From Sphingomonadales bacterium (GTDB lineage Bacteria > Pseudomonadota > Alphaproteobacteria > Sphingomonadales > Sphingomonadaceae): a stretch of DNA of 64,000 nucleotides. This document shows positions 1-7,867 of this stretch, piece after piece; positions within the stretch are counted from its first letter, which is position 1; each line of letters opens with the position of its first letter. The DNA is taken from positions 94,153 through 158,152 of the forward strand of contig CANIRZ010000003.1 of the NCBI GenBank assembly GCA_947470185.1, written 5' to 3'. A program made the translations under genes and the position numbers. Under the pieces are notes generated by a model that worked only from the letters and a program-made list of their open reading frames with translations, was not told where the DNA came from and ran no database searches.

Positions 1-2
1 CG

Positions 3-350
3 GCCTTGATCACAACGGGACTAAAATACAGCTTCCCCGAATTGCGCCCCGATGGCAGCGACCGGAAGAGTTTTCCATCCGGCCATACCAGCACTGCCTT
101 TGCCGCTGCAGCAAGCCTGTATAACCGCCAAGGCGCGGGCATAGGCGTGCCGGCCATGCTTGCCGCCGGCTTCGTTGGCCTCGCCCGCGTGCAAGCGGAC
201 AAGCATCACTGGTATGATGTTGTCGTTGGCGCAGGCATCGGGTCGGCATCAGGCTTCCTAATCACCCGCAAGCGCAGCCAGCGCGAAGCACTTGTTCTGC
301 CATGGGGTGACAGCACAAGCGCTGGCGTCAGCGTTGCGATGCGTTTTTGA
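3..350 (+). CDS. PAP2-family phosphatase, C-terminal part
   Basis: This is the C-terminal part of a PAP2 (type 2 phosphatidic acid phosphatase) family membrane protein; the reading frame runs off the left window edge, so the true start is missing. Two of the family's phosphatase motifs are visible: the central 'FPSGHT' motif near residue 25 of the visible part and a later 'HHWYDVVVG' motif holding the second catalytic His and its partner Asp. The segments around them are hydrophobic, as expected for transmembrane helices. Family members remove phosphate from lipid phosphates or undecaprenyl pyrophosphate at the membrane; the substrate of this one cannot be told. The GC-rich palindrome right after its stop may end transcription. 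Confidence 0.8.
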   Translation, partial: ALITTGLKYSFPELRPDGSDRKSFPSGHTSTAFAAAASLYNRQGAGIGVPAMLAAGFVGLARVQADKHHWYDVVVGAGIGSASGFLITRKRSQREALVLPWGDSTSAGVSVAMRF

Positions 351-353
351 AGC

Positions 354-373
354 TCACGCGGCGCGCCGCGTGA
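354..373. repeat. Perfect 20-bp GC-rich palindrome
   Basis: TCACGCGGCGCGCCGCGTGA is a perfect inverted repeat starting 3 bases after the PAP2 stop codon. No T-run follows, so it is not a canonical intrinsic terminator. It may still act as an RNA stem at the transcript end or as a protein-binding site. Confidence 0.5.
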
Positions 374-477
374 ACCAACTGCCCTTTAAGGCCAAAACCG
401 GCAAGCAGCGCGGCAATGTGAACTTGCATTAACTTTTTGACTCTGTTGTGTTTCAGGCGCAGCTTCCGGCCACCTGT

Positions 478-505
478 CCGCCTCAACTCGAGGGGCGCTT
501 TTTTA
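478..505 (+). terminator. Likely intrinsic terminator
   Basis: A short stem (CGCCTC paired imperfectly with GAGGGGCG) is followed directly by TTTTTT. It lies about 60 bases before the next gene, so it would stop transcription coming from the PAP2 gene or from a short untranslated RNA in 373-478. The rest of 373-566 holds nothing else I can name. Confidence 0.5.
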
Positions 506-566
506 ATGAGCGGCTAGGTTACACGGATGGCCAACAGGCCATGCCGGAACCAACGAAGGAAAAGTC

Positions 567-1010
567 ATGAAAAAAATGATGTTTACAGCCATGCTGGCTG
601 CCCCGCTTGCTATTGTTCTTGCTGCACCGGCAATGGCGCAAAACGCGCCAATGACCTCGGGAGATTATGAAGAAGTAGGGATGATTTCTGTCAGTGATGG
701 TGCTGGGCTGGACTATATAAATTATCTGGCCACGACATGGAAAAAGAACCAAGAATTTGCAAAGTCAAAAGGTTGGATTACCGGCTATCAGGTGCTTGCA
801 AACGTGAACCCACGCGCGGGTGAGCCCGACTTCTATCTGGTCACCAGTTTCAGCAATATGCCCGATGCCAATGAGGAAGAGAAACGGGATGCGGCATATC
901 GTGATTTTATGAAGCAAAGTGATGCCGAAATGGCAGCTGCTTCGGGCGACCGGGCGAAATATCGGACGCAGCTTGGTTCAGTGTTGTTGCGCCAGTTGAA
1001 ATTCAAATAA
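567..1010 (+). CDS. Small exported protein of unknown function
   Basis: This is a 147-residue protein with a typical Sec signal peptide: Lys-rich start, hydrophobic stretch, and cleavage probably after 'APAMA' near residue 24. The mature part is acidic and lysine-rich, with no transmembrane segment and no Cys pair, so it is probably soluble in the periplasm. I do not recognise a catalytic motif. The start at 567 is supported by AGGAAAAG a few bases upstream. It stands alone, with a terminator-like hairpin on the upstream side and a strong intrinsic terminator at 1017-1050. Confidence 0.75.
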   Translation: MKKMMFTAMLAAPLAIVLAAPAMAQNAPMTSGDYEEVGMISVSDGAGLDYINYLATTWKKNQEFAKSKGWITGYQVLANVNPRAGEPDFYLVTSFSNMPDANEEEKRDAAYRDFMKQSDAEMAAASGDRAKYRTQLGSVLLRQLKFK

Positions 1011-1016
1011 GGATCT

Positions 1017-1050
1017 TCGGCGGGTGCTTCACAGCATCCGCCGATATTTT
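1017..1050 (+). terminator. Intrinsic terminator
   Basis: A 12-bp stem (TCGGCGGGTGCT with AGCATCCGCCGA, one G-T pair) has a 4-base loop and is followed by TATTTT. It begins 6 bases after the stop codon of the upstream small exported protein. Confidence 0.85.
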
Positions 1051-1106
1051 ACATTCGGACAACACTCCGATATATTTTGCGCAAATAGCAGCCTAAGGCG
1101 GTGTGC

Positions 1107-1943
1107 ATGAAACGTCTTCTCATGACCATTATAGTCCTTCTCGCGCCGCTCGCGCCTGCCCAATCTTATTGGGAATATGGCCATCAAACGGTCGCACAGA
1201 TTGCGCAGGCCAATATGACCCCCATGGCGCGGGCAAATATGCGGCGCCTTCTGCGCGCGGCGCCAATGTTGGGCACGCCCACATGCGCTATGCGCAATAT
1301 CGCGGATGTCAGCGTTTGGGCGGACTGCATAAAGGGCGACCGTGTGCGCTGGGGCTATACCAACAGTTGGCATTACCAAAATGTCGACATCTGCAAGCCG
1401 TTCGACCTGAAAAGCGCCTGTGCCGACGGCAATTGCGTCTCGGCGCAGATTGACCGCAACTTTGCCCTTCTATCAAACAAGGCTCTGCCCGCGCATGTCC
1501 GGTTGGAGGCGCTGGCGTTTCTGGTGCATTTTGTCGGCGACATTCATCAGCCATTACATGCCGGCGACCATGCGGACCGCGGCGGTAATGACTTAAAAAC
1601 CACTTATGGTGTGATGCCAGGCTATAATCTGCATTCGGTTTGGGATGGGCTGTTGGCTGATCGCGCACTGTCAGCGGCGCCAGCTATCGTCCGGACATTT
1701 ACGCCAGCGGAAAAAGCGGCTGTGGACCAAGGCAATGCGCAGGGCTGGAGCGCAGAGAATTGGGCGATATCCAAAGACATCGCCTATCCGCGCGCCGTCG
1801 ATGGTGACCCTTGTGGCGCAAAACCAACGGCCCCCGTTGTCATCGACGAAGCTGATGTAACGGCCTCACGCGCAGCGTTGCGGCAGCAAGTTGAACGCGG
1901 CGGTATTCGTCTGGCGCGATTGTTGGAGCAAGCCTTGGGCTAA
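1107..1943 (+). CDS. S1/P1-type zinc-dependent nuclease
   Basis: A secreted S1/P1 nuclease of 278 residues, which hydrolyses single-stranded DNA/RNA and 3'-phosphomonoesters with three zinc ions. A signal peptide of about 20 residues ends at 'APAQS'. The mature chain begins 'YWEYGHQTVAQIA', placing the family's N-terminal Trp and first His ligands right after cleavage. The 'FVGDIHQPLHAGD' block and 'GGNDLKT', followed by 'NLHSVWD', supply the remaining His/Asp zinc ligands. The ATG at 1107 is chosen because AAGG lies 8 bases upstream. The 3' end overlaps by 4 bases with the convergent membrane-protein gene at 1940-2215. Likely role: periplasmic or secreted nucleic-acid scavenging. Confidence 0.88.
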   Translation: MKRLLMTIIVLLAPLAPAQSYWEYGHQTVAQIAQANMTPMARANMRRLLRAAPMLGTPTCAMRNIADVSVWADCIKGDRVRWGYTNSWHYQNVDICKPFDLKSACADGNCVSAQIDRNFALLSNKALPAHVRLEALAFLVHFVGDIHQPLHAGDHADRGGNDLKTTYGVMPGYNLHSVWDGLLADRALSAAPAIVRTFTPAEKAAVDQGNAQGWSAENWAISKDIAYPRAVDGDPCGAKPTAPVVIDEADVTASRAALRQQVERGGIRLARLLEQALG

Positions 1944-2215
1944 GCGCCGAAATCTGCGCGCCATTTCCACCCGCCCTCTGTCCGTTTGCGTACAATGACG
2001 ACGAAAATTGCGGTGATCAAGAGCATCAGCACAACAGTAACTATCTGTGGCATGGCACCATGACCGTCCGCGAATAGGCCCAAGCCAACCATTGCCAGAA
2101 CATAGACAGCTAATGTCACCCAGCCCTGCCATTTGAAGGGCAGGCCAGCCCCATAGCCGAAACGTTTGGCCCGGAACCAAGGCCCTTTTTCCAAAAACAA
2201 GTGCAGCATTTTCAA
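1940..2215 (-). CDS. Small two-helix membrane protein
   Basis: A 91-residue protein of unknown function. Two hydrophobic helices are visible (about residues 32-50 and 58-76), between a basic N-terminal stretch and a Lys/Arg/Trp-rich tail. It is the last gene of a three-gene minus-strand operon: its ATG overlaps the stop of the 66-residue gene upstream (ATGA), which follows the SPFH gene. Translational coupling suggests it works with the SPFH protein at the membrane, but that is inference only. Confidence 0.65.
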   Translation of the reverse strand: MKMLHLFLEKGPWFRAKRFGYGAGLPFKWQGWVTLAVYVLAMVGLGLFADGHGAMPQIVTVVLMLLITAIFVVIVRKRTEGGWKWRADFGA

Positions 2216-2412
2216 ATCTCCTTTGCCGGACGACCGCGTTTTGGGGTTGCGCTAACCCCGACCTTCACGCCCCGCTTGGCCAAGGCCTCACGCAACAATA
2301 CCTCAATCTGCGCATTGCCGCTGCGAAAATCGGCGGCCGCGCACCGTTCGATACTGGCAAATAAAGCCGGATCGAGACGAAGCGGGAAGGCCTTTTTGGA
2401 CGGAGCGGACAT
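2212..2412 (-). CDS. Small Arc/ribbon-helix-helix-like protein
   Basis: A 66-residue basic protein. The N-terminal half ('KAFPLRLDPALFASIE' then 'AQIEVLLREAL') has the beta strand followed by two helices seen in ribbon-helix-helix (Arc/HicB-antitoxin-like) DNA-binding proteins. The Lys/Arg-rich tail ends 'KRGRPAKEI', like an AT-hook. It sits between the SPFH gene and a small membrane protein gene, overlapping the latter by ATGA. It could regulate the operon; the palindrome at 3343-3360 is a natural candidate target. I know no confirmed function. Confidence 0.6.
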   Translation of the reverse strand: MSAPSKKAFPLRLDPALFASIERCAAADFRSGNAQIEVLLREALAKRGVKVGVSATPKRGRPAKEI

Positions 2413-2421
2413 GGCGTTAAA

Positions 2422-3327
2422 TTAGCTATACAATGAACCAGCGTTGACCACAGGTTGGGTATCGCGCTCCCCACACAGGACAACCATAAGGTTTGAGACC
2501 ATTGCCGCGCGGCGTTCGTCGTCCAACTCCACAACCTTCTTGGCCGAGAGCATATCAAGCGCCATTTCGACCATGCCAACTGCGCCTTCAACCAAGGTCT
2601 TGCGCGCAGCGACCACCGCCTCTGCCTGTTGACGGCGCAGCATGGCACCGGCAATTTCCTGCGCATAAGCCAAATGGGTGAAACCACATTCATCGACAGT
2701 TATGCCGGCAACGCGCAAGCGCTCCATCAGCTCCAGCCGCAATTCGCACCCGACCTGATCATGGTTGCCGCGCAAGGTAACTTCCTGATGCGTGAAGTCA
2801 TCATAAGGGTAGCGTGCGCCAATGGTGCGAACCGCTGCCTCGATTTGGGCAAGTACAAACGCCTTGTAATCATCGACATCGAACAATGCCTGCGCCGTGT
2901 CGGTCACGCGCCATACCACTTGCGCCGCCATCTCGATTGGGTTGCCGCGCAGGTCGTTCACCTTGATCTTTTCGGAAATCAGGTTGTTTGCGCGCAGCGA
3001 TATCTTGGCTTTACCCATCCACGGCCAAGTCCAGCGCAGTCCTTCATTGCGGTCCGTACCTTTATAAGCGCCGAACAATGTCAGCGCGAAACCCTGATTG
3101 GGTTGGATCATGTAAAAGCCGATAGAGACGAAAAGAAAAGCCAGAACACCGCAAGTGAGACTGACGAACGCCCACGACGATTGTCCTTTGCTGTCGACAA
3201 GCTGTGTCCCCGACCAGCCGGACCACCCAATGCTGAGCAACATGAGCAAAAGCATCAGATAGCCATTAAAGCTGCGCGCCGCGACTTCCCGGCTCGCGGT
3301 CAGATTAGTTGTTGAAACATCCGTCAT
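2422..3327 (-). CDS. SPFH/band 7 domain membrane protein
   Basis: A 301-residue SPFH (stomatin/prohibitin/flotillin) family protein. Two hydrophobic segments lie near residues 24-43 and 51-73. They are followed by the band 7 domain, with the 'GFYMIQPNQGFALTLFG' entry and 'RTIGARYPYDDF' region, and a C-terminal helix rich in Ala/Glu/Gln ('AYAQEIAGAMLRRQQAEAV'). Such proteins oligomerise at the membrane and scaffold other membrane proteins or proteases. It leads an operon with two small genes. The promoter region has an 18-bp palindrome (3343-3360) only 16 bases before the start codon, suggesting repression of this operon. Confidence 0.85.
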   Translation of the reverse strand: MTDVSTTNLTASREVAARSFNGYLMLLLMLLSIGWSGWSGTQLVDSKGQSSWAFVSLTCGVLAFLFVSIGFYMIQPNQGFALTLFGAYKGTDRNEGLRWTWPWMGKAKISLRANNLISEKIKVNDLRGNPIEMAAQVVWRVTDTAQALFDVDDYKAFVLAQIEAAVRTIGARYPYDDFTHQEVTLRGNHDQVGCELRLELMERLRVAGITVDECGFTHLAYAQEIAGAMLRRQQAEAVVAARKTLVEGAVGMVEMALDMLSAKKVVELDDERRAAMVSNLMVVLCGERDTQPVVNAGSLYS

Positions 3328-3342
3328 AACAAACTCCCTGAA

Positions 3343-3360
3343 AAATATGATATCATATTT
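3343..3360. promoter_or_regulatory. 18-bp palindromic operator candidate
   Basis: AAATATGATATCATATTT is a perfect palindrome 16-33 bases upstream of the SPFH start codon, with a further ATATCAT half-copy at 3361-3367. The position fits a repressor site overlapping the promoter. The binding protein is unknown; the 66-residue ribbon-helix-helix-like product of the same operon is one candidate. Confidence 0.5.
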
Positions 3361-3631
3361 ATATCATTTTAGACACAAAGCAACAAAAAGCGCTGCTGCG
3401 CGCTTCACGAATGTGTTTCTATTCAATTGAATATGCTTGCATCAGCCTACTAGCGGCTGCTCAGGCGCACCCCCGCACAATAGGGTTAGGACCTCTTAGC
3501 TAATGTCAGCAAGCAGCCAACCCGCCCAAACTGTTTCATCCGTTATAGATTAAAATTTCTTTACGCATTCGCAAATTTTTTTTCGTGCTTCCCCAAAAGC
3601 ATATGTTAATCAGACATTTGGGAGATTCGGT

Positions 3632-4564
3632 TTGGCGCAATTTCATTCTGGGGCGGGATTGCGCCATAATGGACGTGTTGCGATGATAGCGGGCGGCTCG
3701 TTAGAACGCGATGCTGACTTGGCAAGACTCGCAACGCTTTCAGGCTGCACCGCCCTTGTCATGGATGATTCGCAAGCTGCCGATTTTCTATTGGTCGATC
3801 TTCGCTCCGAAATGGAGGTACTCGAAGCTAGTGTTGCGCGAATTAACCAGTATCTTGCGGCTCACAGCAGCATTGCACTGATTTGGTCCACTATGGATGC
3901 GGTGGAAGAAATTTATGCGGCATTTCCGCTCGGCCAGTATCATGTTATGGTCGATGCGCACGATGTCGAGGCAATGCCTATCTTGGCAGGAGCGTTTGGG
4001 CGGGAAAGCATGGCACGACTGCGAGACACAGATCGCGAGGTGGAATTTGCATCTTTGCACCGCATCAGCGATGAACTGGCCGAATTTGCCAGAACTTTGG
4101 CACGCCTAGCTGAATCAGAACAAAAAGGTAAAGTATCCGAAAAGCCGGTGTCTTTCCGTCCAGCGCCGCGTGATGGTTTTCAGGAGTTTCCTGACAGCGG
4201 CCCGTTCACGGATCATATGGCCGGACCGCCTAATCTGCGTGAAATTATTAAGCTGCGCCGGTTGCGTGACAGTTTTTTTCAGCCCGACCTGTTTGCTGAT
4301 CCGGCATGGGACATCCTGCTTGATCTCAAAGCAGCGGCGCAGGAAGGGCAGCAGGTATCTGTATCCAGCCTGTGTATCGCGGCTGCAGTGCCGCCAACAA
4401 CGGCCTTGCGATGGATTACGGCCATGGCCCAAAGCGGTATGCTCGTGCGGCGTCAGGACCCGGCGGATGCCCGTCGCGTATTCATTGAGCTTTCTGCCGA
4501 AACCTCCGCAAAACTCGACGATTATTTTGCCGCGCTCACCACGCGTTCGATGCCAATTATCTAA
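3632..4564 (+). CDS. Winged-helix (MarR-like) DNA-binding protein
   Basis: A 310-residue protein. The C-terminal third (about 225-300) is a winged helix-turn-helix of MarR type: 'PDLFADPAWDILLDL', then a helix pair around 'AVPPTTALRWITAM', then the wing 'QDPADARRVFIEL'. The N-terminal 190 residues resemble a receiver/sensor-like alpha-beta domain ('ALVMDDSQAADFLLVDLR') but I see no conserved phospho-acceptor set. The start is TTG at 3632, chosen because GGGAG lies 7 bases upstream. No partner gene is adjacent; a hairpin and the tRNA-Val follow. Probably a transcription regulator that lies just outside the island. Confidence 0.7.
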   Translation: MAQFHSGAGLRHNGRVAMIAGGSLERDADLARLATLSGCTALVMDDSQAADFLLVDLRSEMEVLEASVARINQYLAAHSSIALIWSTMDAVEEIYAAFPLGQYHVMVDAHDVEAMPILAGAFGRESMARLRDTDREVEFASLHRISDELAEFARTLARLAESEQKGKVSEKPVSFRPAPRDGFQEFPDSGPFTDHMAGPPNLREIIKLRRLRDSFFQPDLFADPAWDILLDLKAAAQEGQQVSVSSLCIAAAVPPTTALRWITAMAQSGMLVRRQDPADARRVFIELSAETSAKLDDYFAALTTRSMPII

Positions 4565-4570
4565 TTAGGC

Positions 4571-4596
4571 TTGCCAAAGGCATAAAGCTTTGGCAA
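4571..4596 (+). terminator. Hairpin after the winged-helix gene
   Basis: TTGCCAAAG pairs perfectly with CTTTGGCAA across an 8-base loop, 6 bases after the stop codon. There is no downstream T-run, so it is a weak or non-canonical terminator. It ends 18 bases before the tRNA. Confidence 0.45.
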
Positions 4597-4614
4597 AGGC
4601 CCGCTTCCCGAGAG

Positions 4615-4690
4615 GGGCGCTTAGCTCAGTTGGTAGAGCATCTCGTTTACACCGAGAGGGTCAGCGGTTCGAGCCCGTTAGCGCCCACCA
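4615..4690 (+). tRNA. tRNA-Val (anticodon UAC)
   Basis: A 76-base cloverleaf: acceptor GGGCGCT/AGCGCCC, D-arm GCTC/GAGC, anticodon arm TCTCG-TTTACAC-CGAGA with anticodon TAC, a T-arm with TTCGAGC loop, and encoded CCA. The 3' 60 bases of this gene plus one base are the integration target of the island. The gene stays complete because the element carries the same 61 bp. Confidence 0.95.
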
Positions 4691-4691
4691 T
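4631..4691 (+). repeat. Island attachment site, left copy (attL)
   Basis: These 61 bases (tRNA-Val from the D-loop to the CCA end plus one base) are identical to 54549-54609. Sequence outside the repeat differs at once on both sides. A direct repeat of a tRNA 3' end with an integrase at one end is the signature of tyrosine-integrase insertion. Confidence 0.93.
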
Positions 4692-4800
4692 ATTTCTCAA
4701 CGGCTTACGTGCCGCTGTCCGTGCAAGTCGCAGCATCTTTCAATTTCCAGCAAGCACATAGCAATCACCGAGCGACGCTGCGTTGCGTAATCGACTTGCC

Positions 4801-6357
4801 CTATTTAAGTTCGGGAATGCCGCACGAAACTAGGAACGCGTATGTCTCGTCATAAAACGATGGTGGTCGAGTGGGGTCCTTTGCGTCGCCGTGAGGCACG
4901 AATATGATCAGACCCTGCCTCGCGCGCGTGAGCAGGACACGATAAGCGTTCAGGAGGTACAACTGGTTCGTCTCGTTGCGAACCTGCTGCCATTTAGTGC
5001 CCTTGAAGGCGTAGTGCTGCCAAGCGCCGTCTGCGCGACGCAAATCAGCATCCCAGCAGACGCCAGCCCAATCCAGCTCCAAACCCTGAATGTCAAACTG
5101 TGTCGCGACTTCTTCCAAATAGTAGGACGAGCGCACATCAAATCGGTCATTCAAAAAATACGATGTCGGATCGATCTTTGATTTTACGTGAACGCCTTCG
5201 GGACGCAGCCTGTAGCCTCCAGCCGATGCCACAAGGCCAAACCGTTCGGTCCCCCGTGCTTTGCCTCTGAGCCACTCACGGGCGCATGATAGGTCACGCG
5301 TCAAGGTTATCGGGTAGCGGTCAGACCAGTCGTTGAAGACATCGCGTGCCTTTGCGGCGTCGCCGTCCAACAACAGGCTGGCGAATGCCTCGTTGAGTTC
5401 AATCACATCCATGTCGGCCATGGAAAGGCCCGTGCGGGCGAGAAGCTTGCGTGCTGCTTCGATCGGGCCCACGCCCATGATGCGTGGCTCGACGCCGGCC
5501 GAGGCCATGGCGACGATGCGGGCACGGGGGGTGAGTCCATGTGCCTTCGCCGCCGCTGCCGACGCCACAAGCATCGCCGCCGCGCCGTCGTTGAGACCTG
5601 AAGCATTGCCCGCCGTCACTGTGCCATCGGGTTTGACCACCGGCTTCAGTTTCACCAGCGCTTCAAGGCTTGTCGCGCGGGGATGCTCATCAATACTGAA
5701 GAGGATGTTTTCCCCCTTCTTCTGCGGGATCGACACCGGCACGATCTCGGCGGCAAGGCGGCCAGAGGTTTGTGCGGCGGCAGCCTTTACCTGGCTCGCC
5801 AGGCTGAAGGTGTCCTGCTCTTCGCGCGTGATACCCCATTCTTTCGCGACATTCTCGGCCGTCTGCGGCATCGGATCGACGCCATAGGCCGCCTTCATCG
5901 CCGGATTGACGAACCGCCAGCCGAGCGTCGTGTCCTCGATCACCTGGCTTCGGTCGAACGCGCCGCTGGCCTTGCCGAGCACATAAGGCGCACGCGACAT
6001 GCTCTCCACGCCGCCGGCGATGATAAGTTCGGCGTCGCCCGACCGGATCGCCTGCGCTGCGCTGCCGATGGCATTGAGCCCGGAGCCACAGAGCCGGTTG
6101 ACCGTGACCCCTGGCGCTTCCTTAGGCAGACCGGCGAGCAGCGCGGCCATACGCGCGACGTTGCGATTGTCCTCGCCCGACTGGTTGGCGCAGCCGAGGA
6201 TGACGTCGTCCAACGTGCCCCAGTCGACTTGTGGATTGCGCGCGACAAGCGCTCGGATCGGGAGGGCCGCAAGATCATCGGCCCGTACAGTCGCGAGCAT
6301 CCCGTTCAAGCGGCCGATCGGCGTGCGGATCGCGTCGCAGATGAATGCATCCGTCAT
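4801..6357 (-). CDS. Truncated thiolase fused to a DUF2075 tail (chimera)
   Basis: A 518-residue open frame made of two unrelated parts. Residues 1-327 are an acetyl-CoA acyltransferase/3-oxoadipyl-CoA thiolase: 'TPIGRLNG', the nucleophile Cys in '[12 protein letters not shown]', '[10 protein letters not shown]' and 'ELNEAFAS'. The frame then switches near base 5377 to about 190 residues of a DUF2075/superfamily-1 helicase-like C terminus ('GLELDWAGV', motif-VI-like '[13 protein letters not shown]'). The thiolase's C-terminal catalytic His (GHP motif) and second Cys (CxGxGxG) are lost, so thiolysis is unlikely. It is the last gene of the module A operon, joined to the CoA-transferase B gene by ATGA. 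It would have made acetyl-CoA plus a shorter acyl-CoA. It is best read as a recombination relic, although the frame is open throughout. Confidence 0.85.
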   Translation of the reverse strand: MTDAFICDAIRTPIGRLNGMLATVRADDLAALPIRALVARNPQVDWGTLDDVILGCANQSGEDNRNVARMAALLAGLPKEAPGVTVNRLCGSGLNAIGSAAQAIRSGDAELIIAGGVESMSRAPYVLGKASGAFDRSQVIEDTTLGWRFVNPAMKAAYGVDPMPQTAENVAKEWGITREEQDTFSLASQVKAAAAQTSGRLAAEIVPVSIPQKKGENILFSIDEHPRATSLEALVKLKPVVKPDGTVTAGNASGLNDGAAAMLVASAAAAKAHGLTPRARIVAMASAGVEPRIMGVGPIEAARKLLARTGLSMADMDVIELNEAFASLLLDGDAAKARDVFNDWSDRYPITLTRDLSCAREWLRGKARGTERFGLVASAGGYRLRPEGVHVKSKIDPTSYFLNDRFDVRSSYYLEEVATQFDIQGLELDWAGVCWDADLRRADGAWQHYAFKGTKWQQVRNETNQLYLLNAYRVLLTRARQGLIIFVPHGDAKDPTRPPSFYDETYAFLVSCGIPELK

Positions 6358-7010
6358 GCGGCTGGCTTCACGGCGCTGACATCGAGAGCAGCGCCGGTCT
6401 TCGTCACGATTTCTTCTAACGGTACGCCAGGTGCGGCTTCGAGGAGCATCAGCCGGCCTTGCTTCCTGTCGATGGCAATGACCGCCAGGTCGGTGATGAT
6501 GAGATCGACAACCCCCTTGCCGGTCAGCGGCAGGGAACAGGTCTCGAGGATCTTTGGGGCGCCGCCTTTCGAGACATGGTCCATGACTACGACCACGCGC
6601 TTGACGCCAGCAACCAGATCCATCGCCCCGCCCATGCCCTTGATCATCTTGCCGGGGATCATCCAGTTGGCAATGTCGCCATTCTCGGCAATTTCCATCG
6701 CGCCGAGCACGGTCAGGTCGATATGCCCGCCACGAATCATCGCGAACGACGCGGCGCTGTCGAAATAGGCGGTTTGCGGTAGCTCGCTGATGGTCTGCTT
6801 GCCGGCATTGATTAGGTCAGGATCTTCTTCGCCCGCATACGGGAAAGGCCCGATACCGAGCATCCCGTTTTCTGATTGCAGCGTGACTTCGACACCCGGT
6901 GGAACATGGTTCGCGACCAAGGTTGGAATGCCAATGCCGAGATTCACATAATAGCCGTCTTGCAGTTCTTTTGCCGCGCGCGCTGCCATTTCATCGCGGG
7001 TCCAGCTCAT
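6354..7010 (-). CDS. 3-oxoacid CoA-transferase subunit B
   Basis: The 218-residue B subunit of a succinyl-CoA:3-oxoacid/3-oxoadipate CoA-transferase. The conserved '[13 protein letters not shown]' entry and the '[12 protein letters not shown]' motif with the catalytic Glu (about residue 47) are present, then '[14 protein letters not shown]' and '[10 protein letters not shown]'. It moves CoA from succinyl-CoA to a 3-oxoacid, preparing it for thiolase. Start and stop overlap the neighbouring A-subunit and thiolase genes (ATGA at both), so translation is coupled. The enzyme needs the A subunit, whose gene has an in-frame stop here, so activity is doubtful even though this gene is intact. Confidence 0.9.
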   Translation of the reverse strand: MSWTRDEMAARAAKELQDGYYVNLGIGIPTLVANHVPPGVEVTLQSENGMLGIGPFPYAGEEDPDLINAGKQTISELPQTAYFDSAASFAMIRGGHIDLTVLGAMEIAENGDIANWMIPGKMIKGMGGAMDLVAGVKRVVVVMDHVSKGGAPKILETCSLPLTGKGVVDLIITDLAVIAIDRKQGRLMLLEAAPGVPLEEIVTKTGAALDVSAVKPAA

Positions 7011-7717
7011 TGTACTGTCTCCCGCTCGCGCACCGTCCTGAATTCGATTTTCTTATCATAAGGCGCGCCGATTATCATGCGTTGCACATATACGCCGGGC
7101 AGATGGATTGCGTCGGGGTCGAGGCTGCCCACAGGCACGATCTCCTCCACCTCAACCACACAATATTTGCCACAAGTGGCGGCAGGCTGGTTAAAGTTGC
7201 GGGCCGTTTTGCGGAATGTAACGTTGCCGCTTTCGTCTGCTTTCCATGCTTTAACCAAAGCGAGGTCCGCATAAATCCCGCGTTCGAGGATATATTCCTC
7301 GCCACCAAATTCCTTGGTCTCTTTGCCTTCCGCAACCAGTGTGCCGACACCGGTTTTGGTTTAGAACCCGGGAATGCCCGCGCCGCCCGCCCGCATACGC
7401 TCGGCAAGCGTTCCCTGCGGGCAGAATTCAACCTCCAGCTCACCTGCCAGATATTGGCGTTCAAATTCCTTGTTCTCGCCAACATAAGACGAGATCATTT
7501 TCTTGACCTGTTTCGTACGCAGCAGTTTGCCGATACCTTCGCCGTCGATGCCAGCATTGTTCGACACAAAGGTCAGGCCGGTCACGCCGCTGTCGCGCAC
7601 TGCATCCAACAGACGCTCGGGCAAGCCGCACAGGCCAAAGCCGCCGCTGGCAATCAATATATCGTTTTTGAGAAGACCTTCGAGCGCCGATGCCGCGTCT
7701 GGGAAAAGCTTGTTCAT
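7007..7717 (-). pseudogene. 3-oxoacid CoA-transferase subunit A with in-frame TAA
   Basis: The A subunit of the CoA-transferase, 236 codons, interrupted once. The N-terminal piece (7361-7717) has the 'GGFGLCGLPERLL' nucleotide-binding loop and ends 'GAGIPGF' followed by TAA at 7361-7363. Reading on in the same frame gives 'TKTGVGTLVAEGKET' and the normal C terminus down to 7007. Family members have Tyr at the stop position, so a single-base change of TAT/TAC to TAA explains it. There is no frameshift. A fresh start inside (Met at 7258) would give only the last 83 residues. The damage is either recent, with the rest of the frame still clean, or a sequencing error. It leads the CoA-transferase/thiolase part of the operon. 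Confidence 0.88.
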
Positions 7718-7867
7718 TTTTATCCTTGCTGTGTTTGTAGAAATGGACCTCAGCCAATCAACACGATTACCTTCGACAAGCTACGTCACAGGCTTGAAAT
7801 TTGTCGTTCGTTGAGGCCATGTCGCTTAATCTGCACCGCGGCAGCGAAGGTGAAGCGGCGCCGAAGT

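Noticed and set aside
373..478. Small RNA gene before the exported protein
   Set aside because: Only a terminator-like hairpin supports it; no promoter or conserved structure that I can recognise.
2629..3315. Long plus-strand frame of 228 codons
   Set aside because: Lies wholly within the SPFH gene on the other strand, whose protein has clear family features; the plus-strand product resembles nothing.
5683..6768. 361-codon plus-strand frame
   Set aside because: A shadow of the thiolase and CoA-transferase B genes; low-complexity Arg-rich product without family features.
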